64,000 bases of DNA from Dinoroseobacter sp013215265 (GCA_963691755.1 OY829366.1:2790001-2854000), one strand, 5' to 3'; shown: positions 33,479 to 42,720, counted from the first letter of the stretch. The notes: generated by a model not told the origin, from the sequence alone. Translations and numbers: made by a program.

Positions 33479-34531
33479 CTATTTGGGGCTGCTTGCTGCC
33501 TTCGCATCGCTTCGGGCGCGTGGAACCAAAGCTTTCACAAGCTGCTTCATGTTCAACTGTCCGATTTGCGCACCGTCTTGCATGACGCTGTAGACAAGAC
33601 TGGTATCGCCGTCGGACTGCGCAATCAGCCGTTCGAGGCTGCTATCGGCATCCACATCCCCATCAAAGCTGTCCCGATCAACAGGCTCCATGATCGAGCG
33701 AACCCGAAGCACGCGGGCGCGGTTGATGTCACTGACGAAGTCCTCGATGTAGGGATCGTTCGGGTTTAGAAGGATGTGTTGTGGCTCTCCTTGCTGCACG
33801 ATCGCCCCGTCTTTCAGGATCACCAGATGGTCAGCGAGCTTCAGCGCTTCGTCCAGGTCATGGGTGATGAAGACGATTGTCTTGTGCAGTTCCTTTTGAA
33901 GCTCGAGAAGCAAGTCCTGCATGTCGGTCCGAATGAGCGGATCGAGCGCGGAAAACGCTTCATCCATCAACATGATGTCGGTGTTGGCGGTCAGGGCCCG
34001 TGCAATCCCGACACGTTGTTGCATTCCGCCCGATAGCTGGGCGGGAAATCGATCTTCAAACCCGGCAAGCCCCACGCGATCGAGCCACTTCCGGGCATCC
34101 CTTTCCTGCGTATCGGCATCCAGAAGACCCTGCACCGATAAGGGCATTTCCGCGTTTTGAAGCACGGTCCGATGCGGCAGGAGGGCAAATTTCTGGAATA
34201 CCATGGACATTTGCTTCTGGCGCAAGGCCCGCAGGTCAGCCTGGCCGAGCTTCATCACGTCCTGACCATCGACGAGGATCTCGCCTGCGGTTGGTTCGAT
34301 CAGTCGGTTCAGGTGACGGATCAGGGTTGATTTTCCTGACCCCGAAAGCCCCATGATCACCGTGATTTCGCCGGCTTGCATATCAACGCTGATATCCTGC
34401 AAGCCGAGCACATGGCCGTGCTGGTCAAGTAACGTCGGTTTGTCCATGCCGTCCTTGACCAGCTGGACCATCTCTTTGTCGCGCTGGCCGAAGATCTTGT
34501 AGAGCTCTTTGATGGCTACTTTGGCTGTCAT
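33479..34531 (-). CDS. proV: Glycine betaine/proline ABC transporter ATP-binding protein ProV
   Basis: 350-aa ATPase. Walker A GLSGSGKST, Q-loop VFQKFALLPHRTVLQNA, signature LSGGMQQRVGIARAL, Walker B IMLMDEAFSALDP, switch His in FITHDLDEAL. A C-terminal regulatory part follows (about 280-350), shorter than a full tandem CBS pair. ATG 34531 begins MTAKVAIKELYKIFGQ, the usual ProV start. It is last in proX-proW-proV and couples ATP hydrolysis to betaine uptake. Confidence 0.94.
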   Translation of the reverse strand: MTAKVAIKELYKIFGQRDKEMVQLVKDGMDKPTLLDQHGHVLGLQDISVDMQAGEITVIMGLSGSGKSTLIRHLNRLIEPTAGEILVDGQDVMKLGQADLRALRQKQMSMVFQKFALLPHRTVLQNAEMPLSVQGLLDADTQERDARKWLDRVGLAGFEDRFPAQLSGGMQQRVGIARALTANTDIMLMDEAFSALDPLIRTDMQDLLLELQKELHKTIVFITHDLDEALKLADHLVILKDGAIVQQGEPQHILLNPNDPYIEDFVSDINRARVLRVRSIMEPVDRDSFDGDVDADSSLERLIAQSDGDTSLVYSVMQDGAQIGQLNMKQLVKALVPRARSDAKAASSPK

Positions 34532-34541
34532 CTCATCGCCC

Positions 34542-35579
34542 TCAATGATGGCCGCGCTGTTTGTCGACACGCGACAAGGCAGCTTTGGAGACACGATCAA
34601 GGATCACTGCCAAAAGCACGATCCCAAGGCCAGCCACAATGCCGACGCCCAGTTCGAGATTTCGAATTCCGCGTAGCACGAGCACACCAAGCCCCGGTGC
34701 GGACACCAGCGAGGCAATCACCACCATCGCAAGGCTCATCATGATCGTTTGGTTTACGCCAGCCATGATGTTGGGCAGCGCCAAGGGCAATTCAACCCGC
34801 GTGAGCTTTTGCTGTGCGTTCATGCCAAAAGCATTCGCCGCCTCGATCACATCTTTGTCTACGAGACGTATACCTAGGTCTGTCAAGCGGATAACGGGAA
34901 CGATGGCATACAGAATGATCGCGATCCCGTAGAGCTTGGACTCGGTCACCGAGAACAGGAAGATCAGCGGGATAAGATAAACAAAGGTTGGAAGCGTCTG
35001 CAGTAAATCGAGAATGGGTATGATTATGCGCTGCGCCGTGTTCGACTTGGACATCCCGATGCCAATGGGAACCCCAAACAGCACGGAAAGGCCCGTACAG
35101 ACGAACACGATCGCCATTGTCTGCATTGCCACGTCGTAGTGATCGATCGCTGCAAAGAAGAGCAGCACCAGTCCCACGAAAGCCGTCACACCGCGCGATC
35201 GGCTGGCGAACCAGGACACGATGACGAGGATCGGGATCATGATCCACCATGGGGCGCTTTCGAACACGTAAAGGGTGCCGTCCAAGGCCCAGCTGAGCGG
35301 TTGGGTCAGCGGGTCGAGCACGAATTTCAGTTCATTGCGGATTGACAGGAAGCCACGTTCCAGCCCTTCGGTCAGATCACGGGTCTGCCCGATCTGGGCG
35401 CAGGCTTCGTGCAGCACATCGAGTGAAGGAAATGGCAATATCGGCGCGTCTGCTGCGGCACCTTCCTCGCCCTGTGCTTGCGCCAGAAGCTGCGCCATGG
35501 ACATCGGCGCTTCTTCTTTTTCTGCGTCGCACCATTCGCGAAGCCCCAATGTATCGAAGACTTTTTCGTAGGCCGCCAT
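34542..35579 (-). CDS. proW: Glycine betaine/proline ABC transporter permease ProW
   Basis: 345-aa inner-membrane permease. A long N-terminal cytoplasmic region (about 1-90) precedes roughly six to seven transmembrane helices. The coupling-loop region is AANAFGMNAQQKLTRVELPLALPNIMAGVNQTIMM, matching the ProW EAA motif, and the C-terminus ends SLVSAPGLGVLVLRGIRNLELGVG. It lies ten bases upstream of proV and downstream of a strong hairpin after proX. Confidence 0.93.
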   Translation of the reverse strand: MAAYEKVFDTLGLREWCDAEKEEAPMSMAQLLAQAQGEEGAAADAPILPFPSLDVLHEACAQIGQTRDLTEGLERGFLSIRNELKFVLDPLTQPLSWALDGTLYVFESAPWWIMIPILVIVSWFASRSRGVTAFVGLVLLFFAAIDHYDVAMQTMAIVFVCTGLSVLFGVPIGIGMSKSNTAQRIIIPILDLLQTLPTFVYLIPLIFLFSVTESKLYGIAIILYAIVPVIRLTDLGIRLVDKDVIEAANAFGMNAQQKLTRVELPLALPNIMAGVNQTIMMSLAMVVIASLVSAPGLGVLVLRGIRNLELGVGIVAGLGIVLLAVILDRVSKAALSRVDKQRGHH

Positions 35580-35608
35580 ATGTTCCCCCGCTGCCTAGCT
35601 TCAGAGAA

Positions 35609-35636
35609 GGCCGCGCAGGGGGCGCCCCGCGCGGCC
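35609..35636 (-). other. Intercistronic stem-loop between proX and proW
   Basis: Perfect eight-base GC stem GGCCGCGC (35609-35616) with GCGCGGCC (35629-35636); the 12-base loop can pair further. It follows the proX stop without a U-run. Probably protects the abundant proX mRNA and lowers expression of proWV. Confidence 0.7.
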
Positions 35637-35653
35637 AGCTCAAGTTCAGTCGT

Positions 35654-36619
35654 TTATGGAAGCAGTGCCGACAGCTTGCCGCGCGCTTCGTCGTTCAGCC
35701 AGGATCCCCAGATATCATTGTAGTTGGTCAGGAAGTATACGGCCGCTTCTTCGTAAGAGGCGCCCTGCCCGTCCTGCCATGCAAGGATCTCGTTCATCTG
35801 AGCATTGGTAAACTGAACATTCGACATCAGCTCAGCGATTTCAGGCTCTTCGTCTGCAAAGGTCGTGGTGGCAACGGTCAGAACGATCGCTGTTGGATAG
35901 GACGACATCGCAGGCGTTGCGCAATCATCCGTCACGTTACAGTTATGCGCTTCCTCGTTGTAGTCGCCCATGTCGACCTGCGCCATTGGGTAGGACCCCA
36001 GCACGGAAGTCGGCGCCCAATAGTAACCGAACCATGGCTCTTTATCTGCGTAGGCCGCTGCAATCGCGGTTGCGAGGGTTTCGCCTGACCCGTGCTGGAA
36101 CCGCTCGATCCCTGCATCAAGCAAGCCTGAGGCAATCAGGTTGGAATTGTTGGTGAAGTTGCAGCCCCAACCATCCGGGCAATCATGGAAGCGTCCACCA
36201 ACCAGTTCAGGGTTCGCCATGATACCTTCGATCGTGGTCAGCTCTGGGTGCTCATCTGCAAGATACTGTGGAATCCACCAACCTTCGACACCGCCATCGA
36301 CAAGCACATTGGCCAGCTCGACGACCTTACCCTGGTCTTTGAGGTCAAAATACGCAGGGGTGTACGCCGCCCAAAGCTCGGTCACGATGTCAGGCTCGCC
36401 CGTTTCCGCCAAAGACGCGACCGCAGGGGTCGTCGATGTTGGGACGAGCGTGACAGTGCATCCGTAGCCTTGTTCCATGAGGAATTTGGAGACGTAGGTC
36501 ACAACGGCCGACGAGGCCCAGTCCATCTCGGAAATGGAGACTTCGCCACAATCTGCAGCCGCGCTCGTTCCGAATGCAGCGCCCGCTGCAATGGTCGATG
36601 CAAAGATCAGTTTTTTCAT
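35654..36619 (-). CDS. proX: Glycine betaine-binding periplasmic protein ProX
   Basis: 321-aa OpuAC-type binding protein. Signal peptide MKKLIFASTIAAGAAFGTSAA, cleaved near ADC. The mature protein has ISEMDWASSAVVTYVSKFLMEQGYG, WGCNFTNNSN, and Trp-rich WFGYYWAPTSVLG, residues of an aromatic cage for quaternary ammonium groups. GGGAG lies before the start. It is the first gene of the proXWV operon. Confidence 0.92.
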   Translation of the reverse strand: MKKLIFASTIAAGAAFGTSAAADCGEVSISEMDWASSAVVTYVSKFLMEQGYGCTVTLVPTSTTPAVASLAETGEPDIVTELWAAYTPAYFDLKDQGKVVELANVLVDGGVEGWWIPQYLADEHPELTTIEGIMANPELVGGRFHDCPDGWGCNFTNNSNLIASGLLDAGIERFQHGSGETLATAIAAAYADKEPWFGYYWAPTSVLGSYPMAQVDMGDYNEEAHNCNVTDDCATPAMSSYPTAIVLTVATTTFADEEPEIAELMSNVQFTNAQMNEILAWQDGQGASYEEAAVYFLTNYNDIWGSWLNDEARGKLSALLP

Positions 36620-37041
36620 TATTTTCTCCCGGTTGGTATCGGTGGGTGTTTTTGTGATGTGTCACCCAGAGAGGCATCTAAAAATTTGATTTTTTTCACG
36701 TGTGCCTCAATATTCACGCGGACGGACCAAACTCGTGTGGTTCGCACCCTCTCGCTTCGGTCACTTTGAGAGGCCATGCGACTATTAGCAAGCACGCTTT
36801 CCGGTTCTGAGGCTGTTTTGCGGATGTAATTGCATCGCCTCCGTGTTCTACAAAGCCAAATCCGGGGTGCGCCTGTCGGATCGGCTAAGCCCAGATAGCA
36901 TCCGCACACGTCCATGGACTGGCACCCAATGCCTGTGCAAACCTGACACCATGAAATGGCCGCACCGCAAACAGATGCAGTTTCAACCGCCTCCGGCGGA
37001 GCTTTGACGCCCAGATTTTCCGGACTTCAAAGGACATCGTC
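36620..37041. promoter_or_regulatory. Divergent intergenic region proX / betC (422 bp)
   Basis: Non-coding space carrying the promoters of proXWV (minus) and choline sulfatase (plus). An AT-rich patch near 36670-36700 is the most promoter-like part on the proX side, and a small CCGCC/GGCGG stem lies about 50 bases before betC. I see no convincing gene and no clear operator. Confidence 0.5.
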
Positions 37042-38574
37042 ATGACCCAACCCAATATCGTGCTGATCATGGCCGATCAGCTCGCACCGCACTTCACGGA
37101 GACCTACGGGCACCCAGTGGTGAAAACCCCGCATATGGATGCGCTTGCCGCGCGTGGCATGCGGTTTGATGCGGCGTATTGCAATTCGCCGTTGTGCTCC
37201 CCCTCGCGTGCCGCGTTCATGACCGGGCAGTTTGTGAGCCGCACAGGATCTTATGACAACGCAACCGAATTGCGTGCCAGCGTGCCGACCTTTGCGCACT
37301 ATCTGACATCACTGGGGTATCGCACCTGCCTGTCAGGCAAGATGCACTTTGTGGGTCCGGACCAGAAACACGGGTTTCAGGATCGGGTAACAACCGACAT
37401 TTACCCGGCAGACTTCGCATGGACGCCCGATTGGCTGAACCACGAGACGCGCATCGACAAATGGTATCACAACATGGCCACGGTGCAGGAAAGCGGTATG
37501 GCACAGGCGACCTATCAGATTGATTATGATGACGAGGTTGGATTTGCGGCAAAGCGTTGGCTGATGGACCGGGCGCGGGATCGGACGCTTGGCGACAGTC
37601 GCCCGTTCTGCCTGATTGCCAGCTTCATCCATCCCCATGATCCATATGTGGCGCGGCCTGAATGGTGGGATCTCTATTCTGATGACGAGATCGACATGCC
37701 GGTGGTCGAGATGGGCCCAGACGATCATGATCCCTTCGGCCGCAGGGTGATGGATGCGATCGAGGCCAGTGACAAACCCTTGACGATGAATGAAATCCGT
37801 GCGGCGCGTCGGGCCTATTATGCCAATACCAGCTATTTCGACAGCAAGGTGGGCGAGCTGGTCAAAACCCTGGAAGAGATGGGCGAGACCGAGAACACGA
37901 TTGTCATCGTGACCGCGGATCACGGGGACATGCTCGGTGAGCGCGGATTATGGTTTAAGATGAACTTCTTTGAACATTCCGCGCGCATACCGCTCATCAT
38001 GGCAGGGCCCGGAGTGACGCACGGCGTGGCCCAAAACGCATGTTCCTTGATTGATGTCCTGCCGACGTTCGTGGACATCGCGGGAGGGTCCGATGCGATA
38101 TTGGGTGAGCCGGTGGATGGGCGTTCGCTGATGCCCCTGGCCCGGGGAGAGGCAGATCCCATCGACGAAGCCATTGGAGAATATTGCGCAGAGATGACGC
38201 CGTGGCCTGTCTTCATGATCCGTCGCGGGCGCTTCAAATACATTCACTGCGAGGTTGATCCACCACAGCTCTACGATCTGACCGAAGATCCCCACGAGCT
38301 GCGCAATCTTGCTGGTGATCCAGCTTACGGGGACATGGTTGAGGCATTTGCTGCAGACGTCTTTGCACGTTGGGATAGCGCAGCCCTACGCGACAAGATC
38401 ATCACGACGCAGCAATCGCGGTTTAAACTTCATGCCGCCATGCAAGCTGGCGCCGGAGAGGCCTGGGATTACAATCCGCCGCGTGATGCCACTCAGGAAT
38501 ATGTGCGCAATCACATGGATTGGTCCGCCGCAACCGCGCGCTATCGCTTCCCGCCCTTGGGGGAAGAGGCCTGA
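37042..38574 (+). CDS. betC: Choline sulfatase BetC
   Basis: 510-aa type I sulfatase that hydrolyses choline-O-sulfate to choline and sulfate. Metal site NIVLIMADQ. Formylglycine motif NSPLCSPSRAAFMTG, with the Cys (near 54) converted to formylglycine. Also GKMHFVGPDQKHGFQDR and TADHGDMLGERGLWFKMNFFEHSARIPL, and a C-terminal choline-sulfatase-specific domain (RGRFKYIHCEVDPPQLYDL). No signal peptide, so it is cytoplasmic like other BetC. Choline made here could become glycine betaine; betA and betB are not in the window. Confidence 0.92.
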   Translation: MTQPNIVLIMADQLAPHFTETYGHPVVKTPHMDALAARGMRFDAAYCNSPLCSPSRAAFMTGQFVSRTGSYDNATELRASVPTFAHYLTSLGYRTCLSGKMHFVGPDQKHGFQDRVTTDIYPADFAWTPDWLNHETRIDKWYHNMATVQESGMAQATYQIDYDDEVGFAAKRWLMDRARDRTLGDSRPFCLIASFIHPHDPYVARPEWWDLYSDDEIDMPVVEMGPDDHDPFGRRVMDAIEASDKPLTMNEIRAARRAYYANTSYFDSKVGELVKTLEEMGETENTIVIVTADHGDMLGERGLWFKMNFFEHSARIPLIMAGPGVTHGVAQNACSLIDVLPTFVDIAGGSDAILGEPVDGRSLMPLARGEADPIDEAIGEYCAEMTPWPVFMIRRGRFKYIHCEVDPPQLYDLTEDPHELRNLAGDPAYGDMVEAFAADVFARWDSAALRDKIITTQQSRFKLHAAMQAGAGEAWDYNPPRDATQEYVRNHMDWSAATARYRFPPLGEEA

Positions 38575-38655
38575 TTTTTCGACTTGAAAGATGCACGCAA
38601 CGGGCGCGACCTGCAGTCTGTCGTGCAAGGAGCACGCGTCAGCGAGAGCGAGACT

Positions 38656-38964
38656 TCAAACGTTGATATCCAACACGAGAATGCCGTCGATCCCACCAAC
38701 GGCATTCTCGACCAACTGGGCGCCCAGCGCCTTGTGCTCGGCATTCTCTGCGTATGCTTTCAGCGCATTCCAATCATCGAAATCAACCACAAAACCGTGC
38801 ATATACCCGCGCTCGATCTGTTCGGGGCTTTCTGATCGTCCACCTGTGAAATTGGACGCCCCTGTCAGTTTGTCTGTGAGAGCGGCGAGACCCGCGTAGA
38901 TCGCGGCAATCGTGTCCTCACTCGTATCCGGTTTGAATTTGGTCAGAACGATGTGACGGATCAT
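38656..38964 (-). CDS. Dabb (stress-responsive A/B barrel) domain protein
   Basis: 102-aa protein starting IRHIVLTKFKPDTSEDTI and containing YMHGFVVDFDDWNALKAYAENAEHKALG, the Dabb ferredoxin-like barrel pattern. Such proteins dimerise; some act as small isomerases or cyclases, most are uncharacterised. It lies between betC (convergent) and the SDR/FAH pair, possibly in their transcript, separated from it by the ABC-ATPase remnant. Confidence 0.85.
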   Translation of the reverse strand: MIRHIVLTKFKPDTSEDTIAAIYAGLAALTDKLTGASNFTGGRSESPEQIERGYMHGFVVDFDDWNALKAYAENAEHKALGAQLVENAVGGIDGILVLDINV

Positions 38965-39069
38965 GTGAATAGCCTCTGATCTTAGCTGTCTTATGTCCGA
39001 AGCTTTTCACCGATCATGTTCTGCAAGGCAATCACAGCCTGATCATACCCATGTTTTTAGTGCCTTTTT

Positions 39070-39192
39070 TTATCGAACAGCGAGGCCCGCAGAATCAAAG
39101 AAGTGCAGACGATCTTCTGGGAACAGTAAGCCTACTGTCTCGCCAGGCTTTAAAGGGGTTTCCCCCTCGACCCGAACCATCGCATGTGCTGT
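39070..39192 (-). pseudogene. C-terminal remnant of a sugar ABC transporter ATP-binding protein (UgpC/MalK type)
   Basis: About 40 codons in one minus frame ending in a stop: AMVRVEGETPLKPGETVGLL, then FPEDRLHFFDSAGLAVR. This is the ending of the TOBE domain of UgpC/MalK-type ATPases (basic-acidic-G, PLKPG, LHxFD, AxR). No Walker motifs or other part of the gene remain; directly upstream is the SDR stop. A deletion apparently removed the rest of an ABC transporter that once followed the SDR gene. Confidence 0.7.
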
Positions 39193-39241
39193 CCTCTGGA
39201 TCAGTTTCCAGCCAAGACCATCCGAACAACGGCACAGGGGC

Positions 39242-39988
39242 TCAGATGGTGATGCCACCGTCGATATTGATGGTTTGCCCGGTGATAAACTCGGCCTCAT
39301 CGGACGTAAGATAGGCGCAAAGTCCTGCGACTTCCTCCACCGTTCCCATTCGTCCCGTCGGCTGACGATTGAGAAAGAACTTCCACGCCTTGTCTTGGTC
39401 ACCAAATTCTACTGCGAGTTCTGCAATGCGTTCGCGCAGCGATGGGCTATCTATGGTTCCCGGGCAAACCGCGTTGCAGCGTATTCCGTTGGCCAGATAA
39501 TCGCAGGCCACCGATTTCATCAGACCGATAACGCCCGCCTTCATGCTGCCATACGCGGCCCGCTTTGGAAGTCCTTTGATCGAGGATACGACAGAGGCGA
39601 TGGTGACGATGCTGCCACCATGGTCTTTCATGTTTGGCAAAGCGCCTTGCATTACGTTGAAGGCGCTTTGCAATGTTATCTTTTCGCTGCGATTCCAATC
39701 TTCTGGAGTGCACTCTTCAAGTGTTCCCTGGTGAACATACCCTACCGCATGAACAAGGATATCGACCCGCCCGATCCCTTGGAAGTATCGCGCGACCGCA
39801 TCATAGTCCGTCCCATCGAGCGCGGCCACATTGAGGTGAGCCGCGCCTTCAAGCAAAGCAGGGTTTATGTCGCTGGCATGGACGGTCGCCCCTTCGGCCG
39901 CCAAACGGTCCGCAACTGCACGTCCGATGCCCTGACCTGCCGCAGTGACGACCGCGACCTTCCCCGCGTGGCGTCCTTGCGCGATCAT
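39242..39988 (-). CDS. Short-chain dehydrogenase, possible L-fuconate-pathway type
   Basis: 248-aa classical SDR: VVTAAGQGIGRAVADRLA, catalytic YGSMKAGVIGLMKS, NAVCPGTIDSPSLRER and the C-terminal GQTINIDGG. The NAVCPGT-IDSPSL combination is usual in 2-keto-3-deoxy-L-fuconate dehydrogenases and DHRS6-like enzymes. It is coupled by an ATGA overlap to an FAH-family hydrolase, the partner seen in the non-phosphorylative fucose/rhamnose route. No dehydratase or lactonase is nearby, so the substrate stays open. Confidence 0.78.
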   Translation of the reverse strand: MIAQGRHAGKVAVVTAAGQGIGRAVADRLAAEGATVHASDINPALLEGAAHLNVAALDGTDYDAVARYFQGIGRVDILVHAVGYVHQGTLEECTPEDWNRSEKITLQSAFNVMQGALPNMKDHGGSIVTIASVVSSIKGLPKRAAYGSMKAGVIGLMKSVACDYLANGIRCNAVCPGTIDSPSLRERIAELAVEFGDQDKAWKFFLNRQPTGRMGTVEEVAGLCAYLTSDEAEFITGQTINIDGGITI

Positions 39989-40839
39989 GACAGCCCTCCT
40001 GCGGCAACCACGGTCTGAGCTTGTCCGCCCAAACCATCGATCTGCAATTCCACCCTATCGCCAATGTTGAGGTACCTCTGTGGCGACTGCCCCATGCCGA
40101 CACCGGGCGGTGTTCCGGTACAAATAAGATCACCGGGCTCAAGGAGAAGGAAATCCGACAGGTAAGATACGATCGTCGGTACGTCGAAAATCATCGTAGA
40201 CGTAGAACCGTCCTGCATGGTTTCCCCATTCACAGCGAGACGCATCGCAAGGTCGCCCGGTGCGGGGATGTCGTCCTTGCTAACCAAAATCGGGCCCGTG
40301 GGGCAGAAATTCGGATAACCCTTGCCTTTGTTCCACTGACCGCCCCGCTCCAGTTGCCAGGACCGTTCGCTGACGTCATTTACAATCGTGTAACCAAAGA
40401 CATGGTCCATCGCGTCTTCCTTGGACACATGCAGCGTGGGCTTTGAAATCACCACGCCAAGCTCGACCTCCCAATCAAGCTTGGTGCTGTTGGCAGCTTT
40501 GAAGATCGGGTCATTTGGCCCAACGACAGTACTGGATGGCTTGGTAAAAAGGATGGGTTCTTCGGGCACAGGCATGCCAGATTCCGCAGCATGGTCTGAA
40601 TAGTTCAGCCCTATACACCAGACATTTCGAGGACGGGCGATTGGTGCGCCGATCCGCGCGTTTGCCTTATCCACAATCGGTAAGCTTGCCAGGTCCTGAC
40701 CTGACAGCCGCGCACCCAGCTGTTCGAATGTGTCTGGAGAAAAGTCTGGCACGACGGAGGACACATCCCGTGCATTGCCTTCCGGATCCAGTACGCAGGG
40801 AACCTCGGCGCCGCTCTCACCCAATCTTATCAGCTTCAT
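39985..40839 (-). CDS. Fumarylacetoacetate hydrolase-family protein, possible 2,4-diketo-3-deoxy-L-fuconate hydrolase
   Basis: 284-aa FAH-family enzyme. An N-terminal small domain precedes the core: CIGLNYSDHAAESGMPVPEEPILFTKPSS, then metal ligands in LDWEVELGVVI and YTIVNDVSERSWQ, and LICTGTPPGVGMG. FAH proteins cleave C-C bonds of diketoacids using Mg or Mn. With the downstream SDR it would make a two-step oxidation and cleavage of a 2-keto-3-deoxy sugar acid. It is first of the pair, downstream of a palindrome at 40888-40904. Confidence 0.82.
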   Translation of the reverse strand: MKLIRLGESGAEVPCVLDPEGNARDVSSVVPDFSPDTFEQLGARLSGQDLASLPIVDKANARIGAPIARPRNVWCIGLNYSDHAAESGMPVPEEPILFTKPSSTVVGPNDPIFKAANSTKLDWEVELGVVISKPTLHVSKEDAMDHVFGYTIVNDVSERSWQLERGGQWNKGKGYPNFCPTGPILVSKDDIPAPGDLAMRLAVNGETMQDGSTSTMIFDVPTIVSYLSDFLLLEPGDLICTGTPPGVGMGQSPQRYLNIGDRVELQIDGLGGQAQTVVAAGGLS

Positions 40840-41211
40840 GAAACTTCAGCCCTCTTGCTTGCGCGAAAAACTTGCGCAGGCCCACGCCTGCAATTTGATT
40901 GCAGAATTCAGCACTGTGATGGAACACGCAAGCGGATATCTGCGCGGTCCTTCTTTTCGACTAGGGCACATTACGCGGGTCCTGAAGAGCGTTTAACCGC
41001 GATGCGTGCGCAATGGCATGCGTTGGTATGATCCATGAGAAAAGCAAAGCGTGAAAGCGCAGGAAAGAACGCAAAATTCGAAGTGGCTTTGTGTTGTATA
41101 GGGGGGCTCCAATGACCTCAGAACACTTGGTCCGATGGACCCTGGGCGCGTCCTAGACTAACACTCACGTCGGACCACGCGGGTGGCGCTGATCAGACCC
41201 AATCAAAGGAC
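40840..41211. promoter_or_regulatory. Divergent intergenic region FAH hydrolase / malonyl-CoA synthetase (372 bp)
   Basis: Non-coding. It contains a repeated TTGCGC (near 40858 and 40872) and a clean inverted repeat at 40888-40904 (listed separately). The rest shows nothing I can name. Confidence 0.45.
40888..40904. promoter_or_regulatory. Candidate operator upstream of the FAH/SDR pair
   Basis: CTGCAAT-TTG-ATTGCAG, a perfect seven-base inverted repeat with a three-base centre, 49 bp upstream of the FAH start codon. The shape fits a dimeric repressor site; the binding regulator is not in the immediate neighbourhood. Confidence 0.5.
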
Positions 41212-42720
41212 ATGCATCTGGTGGGCAATTTACTTTATGACCAACTGTTTGCACCACACAGTGCAAATCCGACGGTGTTTCTAAGTCAGCCTGATGGGCG
41301 GGACATCACATATGCAGGGTTCGTGGCCCGGGCCGCTCAGATTGCCCATGTCCTGACCGCAAATGGCGTTGAACCAGGGGACCGCATTTTGGTTCAGGCT
41401 CCGAAATGTGTCGAGATGGTCGCCCTTTATGCGGCGACACTTCAGGTCGGTGCAATCTTCTTGCCGTTGAACACAGCCTACACCAAGGATGAAGTGTCCT
41501 ATTTTGCGGGTGACGCAACCCCAAAGCTGCTTGTCGGATCAGATAGTGCGGCGGAGGCCTTGTCTGAAATCGCGCATGAGGTTGGCGCCACGCTTCTGAC
41601 GCTGAATTCGGATGGGTCGGGCAGTCTGATGGCAAGTGTCGATGCACAGCCCGAAACGTTTCCAACCGCTGCACGGGGCGCAGACGATCTCGCTGCCCTG
41701 CTTTACACCTCTGGTACAACGGGCCGGTCAAAAGGGGCCATGATGAGCCATGACAACCTGCTTTCGAATTCCGTATCGCTGGTCGACGAATGGCGCATAA
41801 CAGATGCCGATCGGCTACTGCACGCGTTGCCGATCTTTCATACACATGGGTTGTTTGTCGCGCTGAACACGGCGTTACTGTCCGGCGCAACGGTTGTCTT
41901 CCTGAAGAATTTCGATCTCGACATGCTGTTTGCTGAACTGGCTGACGCAACGATGCTGATGGGCGTTCCGACTTTCTACACGCGGCTTCTGGCCGATCAC
42001 AGGCTGTCACCGGATATCGTGAGCACTATGCGTCTTTTCATCTCTGGCAGCGCGCCATTGCTGGCCGAAACGCATATCGCCTTCACCGAACGCACAGGGC
42101 ACCACATACTCGAGCGGTATGGGATGACAGAGACCAACATGATCACGTCAAACCCGTATGACGGGGACCGTCGGGCAGGCACCGTTGGCGCCCCACTCCC
42201 CGGCGTGGAGGTTAAGGTCGTTGATCCGGATACCGGAGCCAATCTGGACCCCGGGCAGGTTGGTATGATCGAAGTGCGCGGCCGCAACGTATTTTCAGGC
42301 TATTGGCAAATGCCCGAGAAAACTGCCGCAGAATTGCGCGAGAACGGGTTTTTCATAACTGGCGATCTGGGTAGCTTCAGCGACGACGGCTACCTTTCGA
42401 TTGTCGGACGGGCAAAGGACTTGATCATCACGGGGGGATACAATGTCTATCCCAAGGAAATCGAAGACGTTTTGAACACGGTTGATGGGGTGTCAGAAAG
42501 TGCAGTCTTTGGCGTTCCAGACCCTGACTTCGGTGAAACAATTATTGCTGCCATTGTGCCCGAAACGACGGCTGGGGTCAGCGAAGACACTCTTCGGACG
42601 GCGGTAGAAAACGGTCTGGCGCGGTTTAAACATCCCCGCGTTTTCAAGATGTTGGAGGCATTACCCCGCAACGCCATGGGCAAGGTCGAGAAAAAGAAGC
42701 TACGCGACGCGCACAGCTGA
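41212..42720 (+). CDS. Malonyl-CoA synthetase-type acyl-CoA ligase (MatB-like)
   Basis: 502-aa ANL ligase. P-loop LLYTSGTTGRSKGAMMSH, HALPIFHTHGLFVALN (characteristic of malonate-CoA ligases), ERYGMTETNMITSNPYDGDRR, ITGDLGSFSDDGYLSIVGRAKDLIITGGYNVYPKEIE, and the C-terminal Lys in NAMGKVEKKKLR. It activates malonate or a methylmalonate-like diacid. The GGA at 41208-41210 is too close to ATG 41212; GTG 41221 is better spaced and may be the real start. It is convergent with the CoA-transferase operon. Confidence 0.8.
   Translation: MHLVGNLLYDQLFAPHSANPTVFLSQPDGRDITYAGFVARAAQIAHVLTANGVEPGDRILVQAPKCVEMVALYAATLQVGAIFLPLNTAYTKDEVSYFAGDATPKLLVGSDSAAEALSEIAHEVGATLLTLNSDGSGSLMASVDAQPETFPTAARGADDLAALLYTSGTTGRSKGAMMSHDNLLSNSVSLVDEWRITDADRLLHALPIFHTHGLFVALNTALLSGATVVFLKNFDLDMLFAELADATMLMGVPTFYTRLLADHRLSPDIVSTMRLFISGSAPLLAETHIAFTERTGHHILERYGMTETNMITSNPYDGDRRAGTVGAPLPGVEVKVVDPDTGANLDPGQVGMIEVRGRNVFSGYWQMPEKTAAELRENGFFITGDLGSFSDDGYLSIVGRAKDLIITGGYNVYPKEIEDVLNTVDGVSESAVFGVPDPDFGETIIAAIVPETTAGVSEDTLRTAVENGLARFKHPRVFKMLEALPRNAMGKVEKKKLRDAHS

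Noticed and set aside
36619..36915. Minus-strand open frame upstream of proX
   Set aside because: No motifs, poor composition, and it lies across the promoter of proX.
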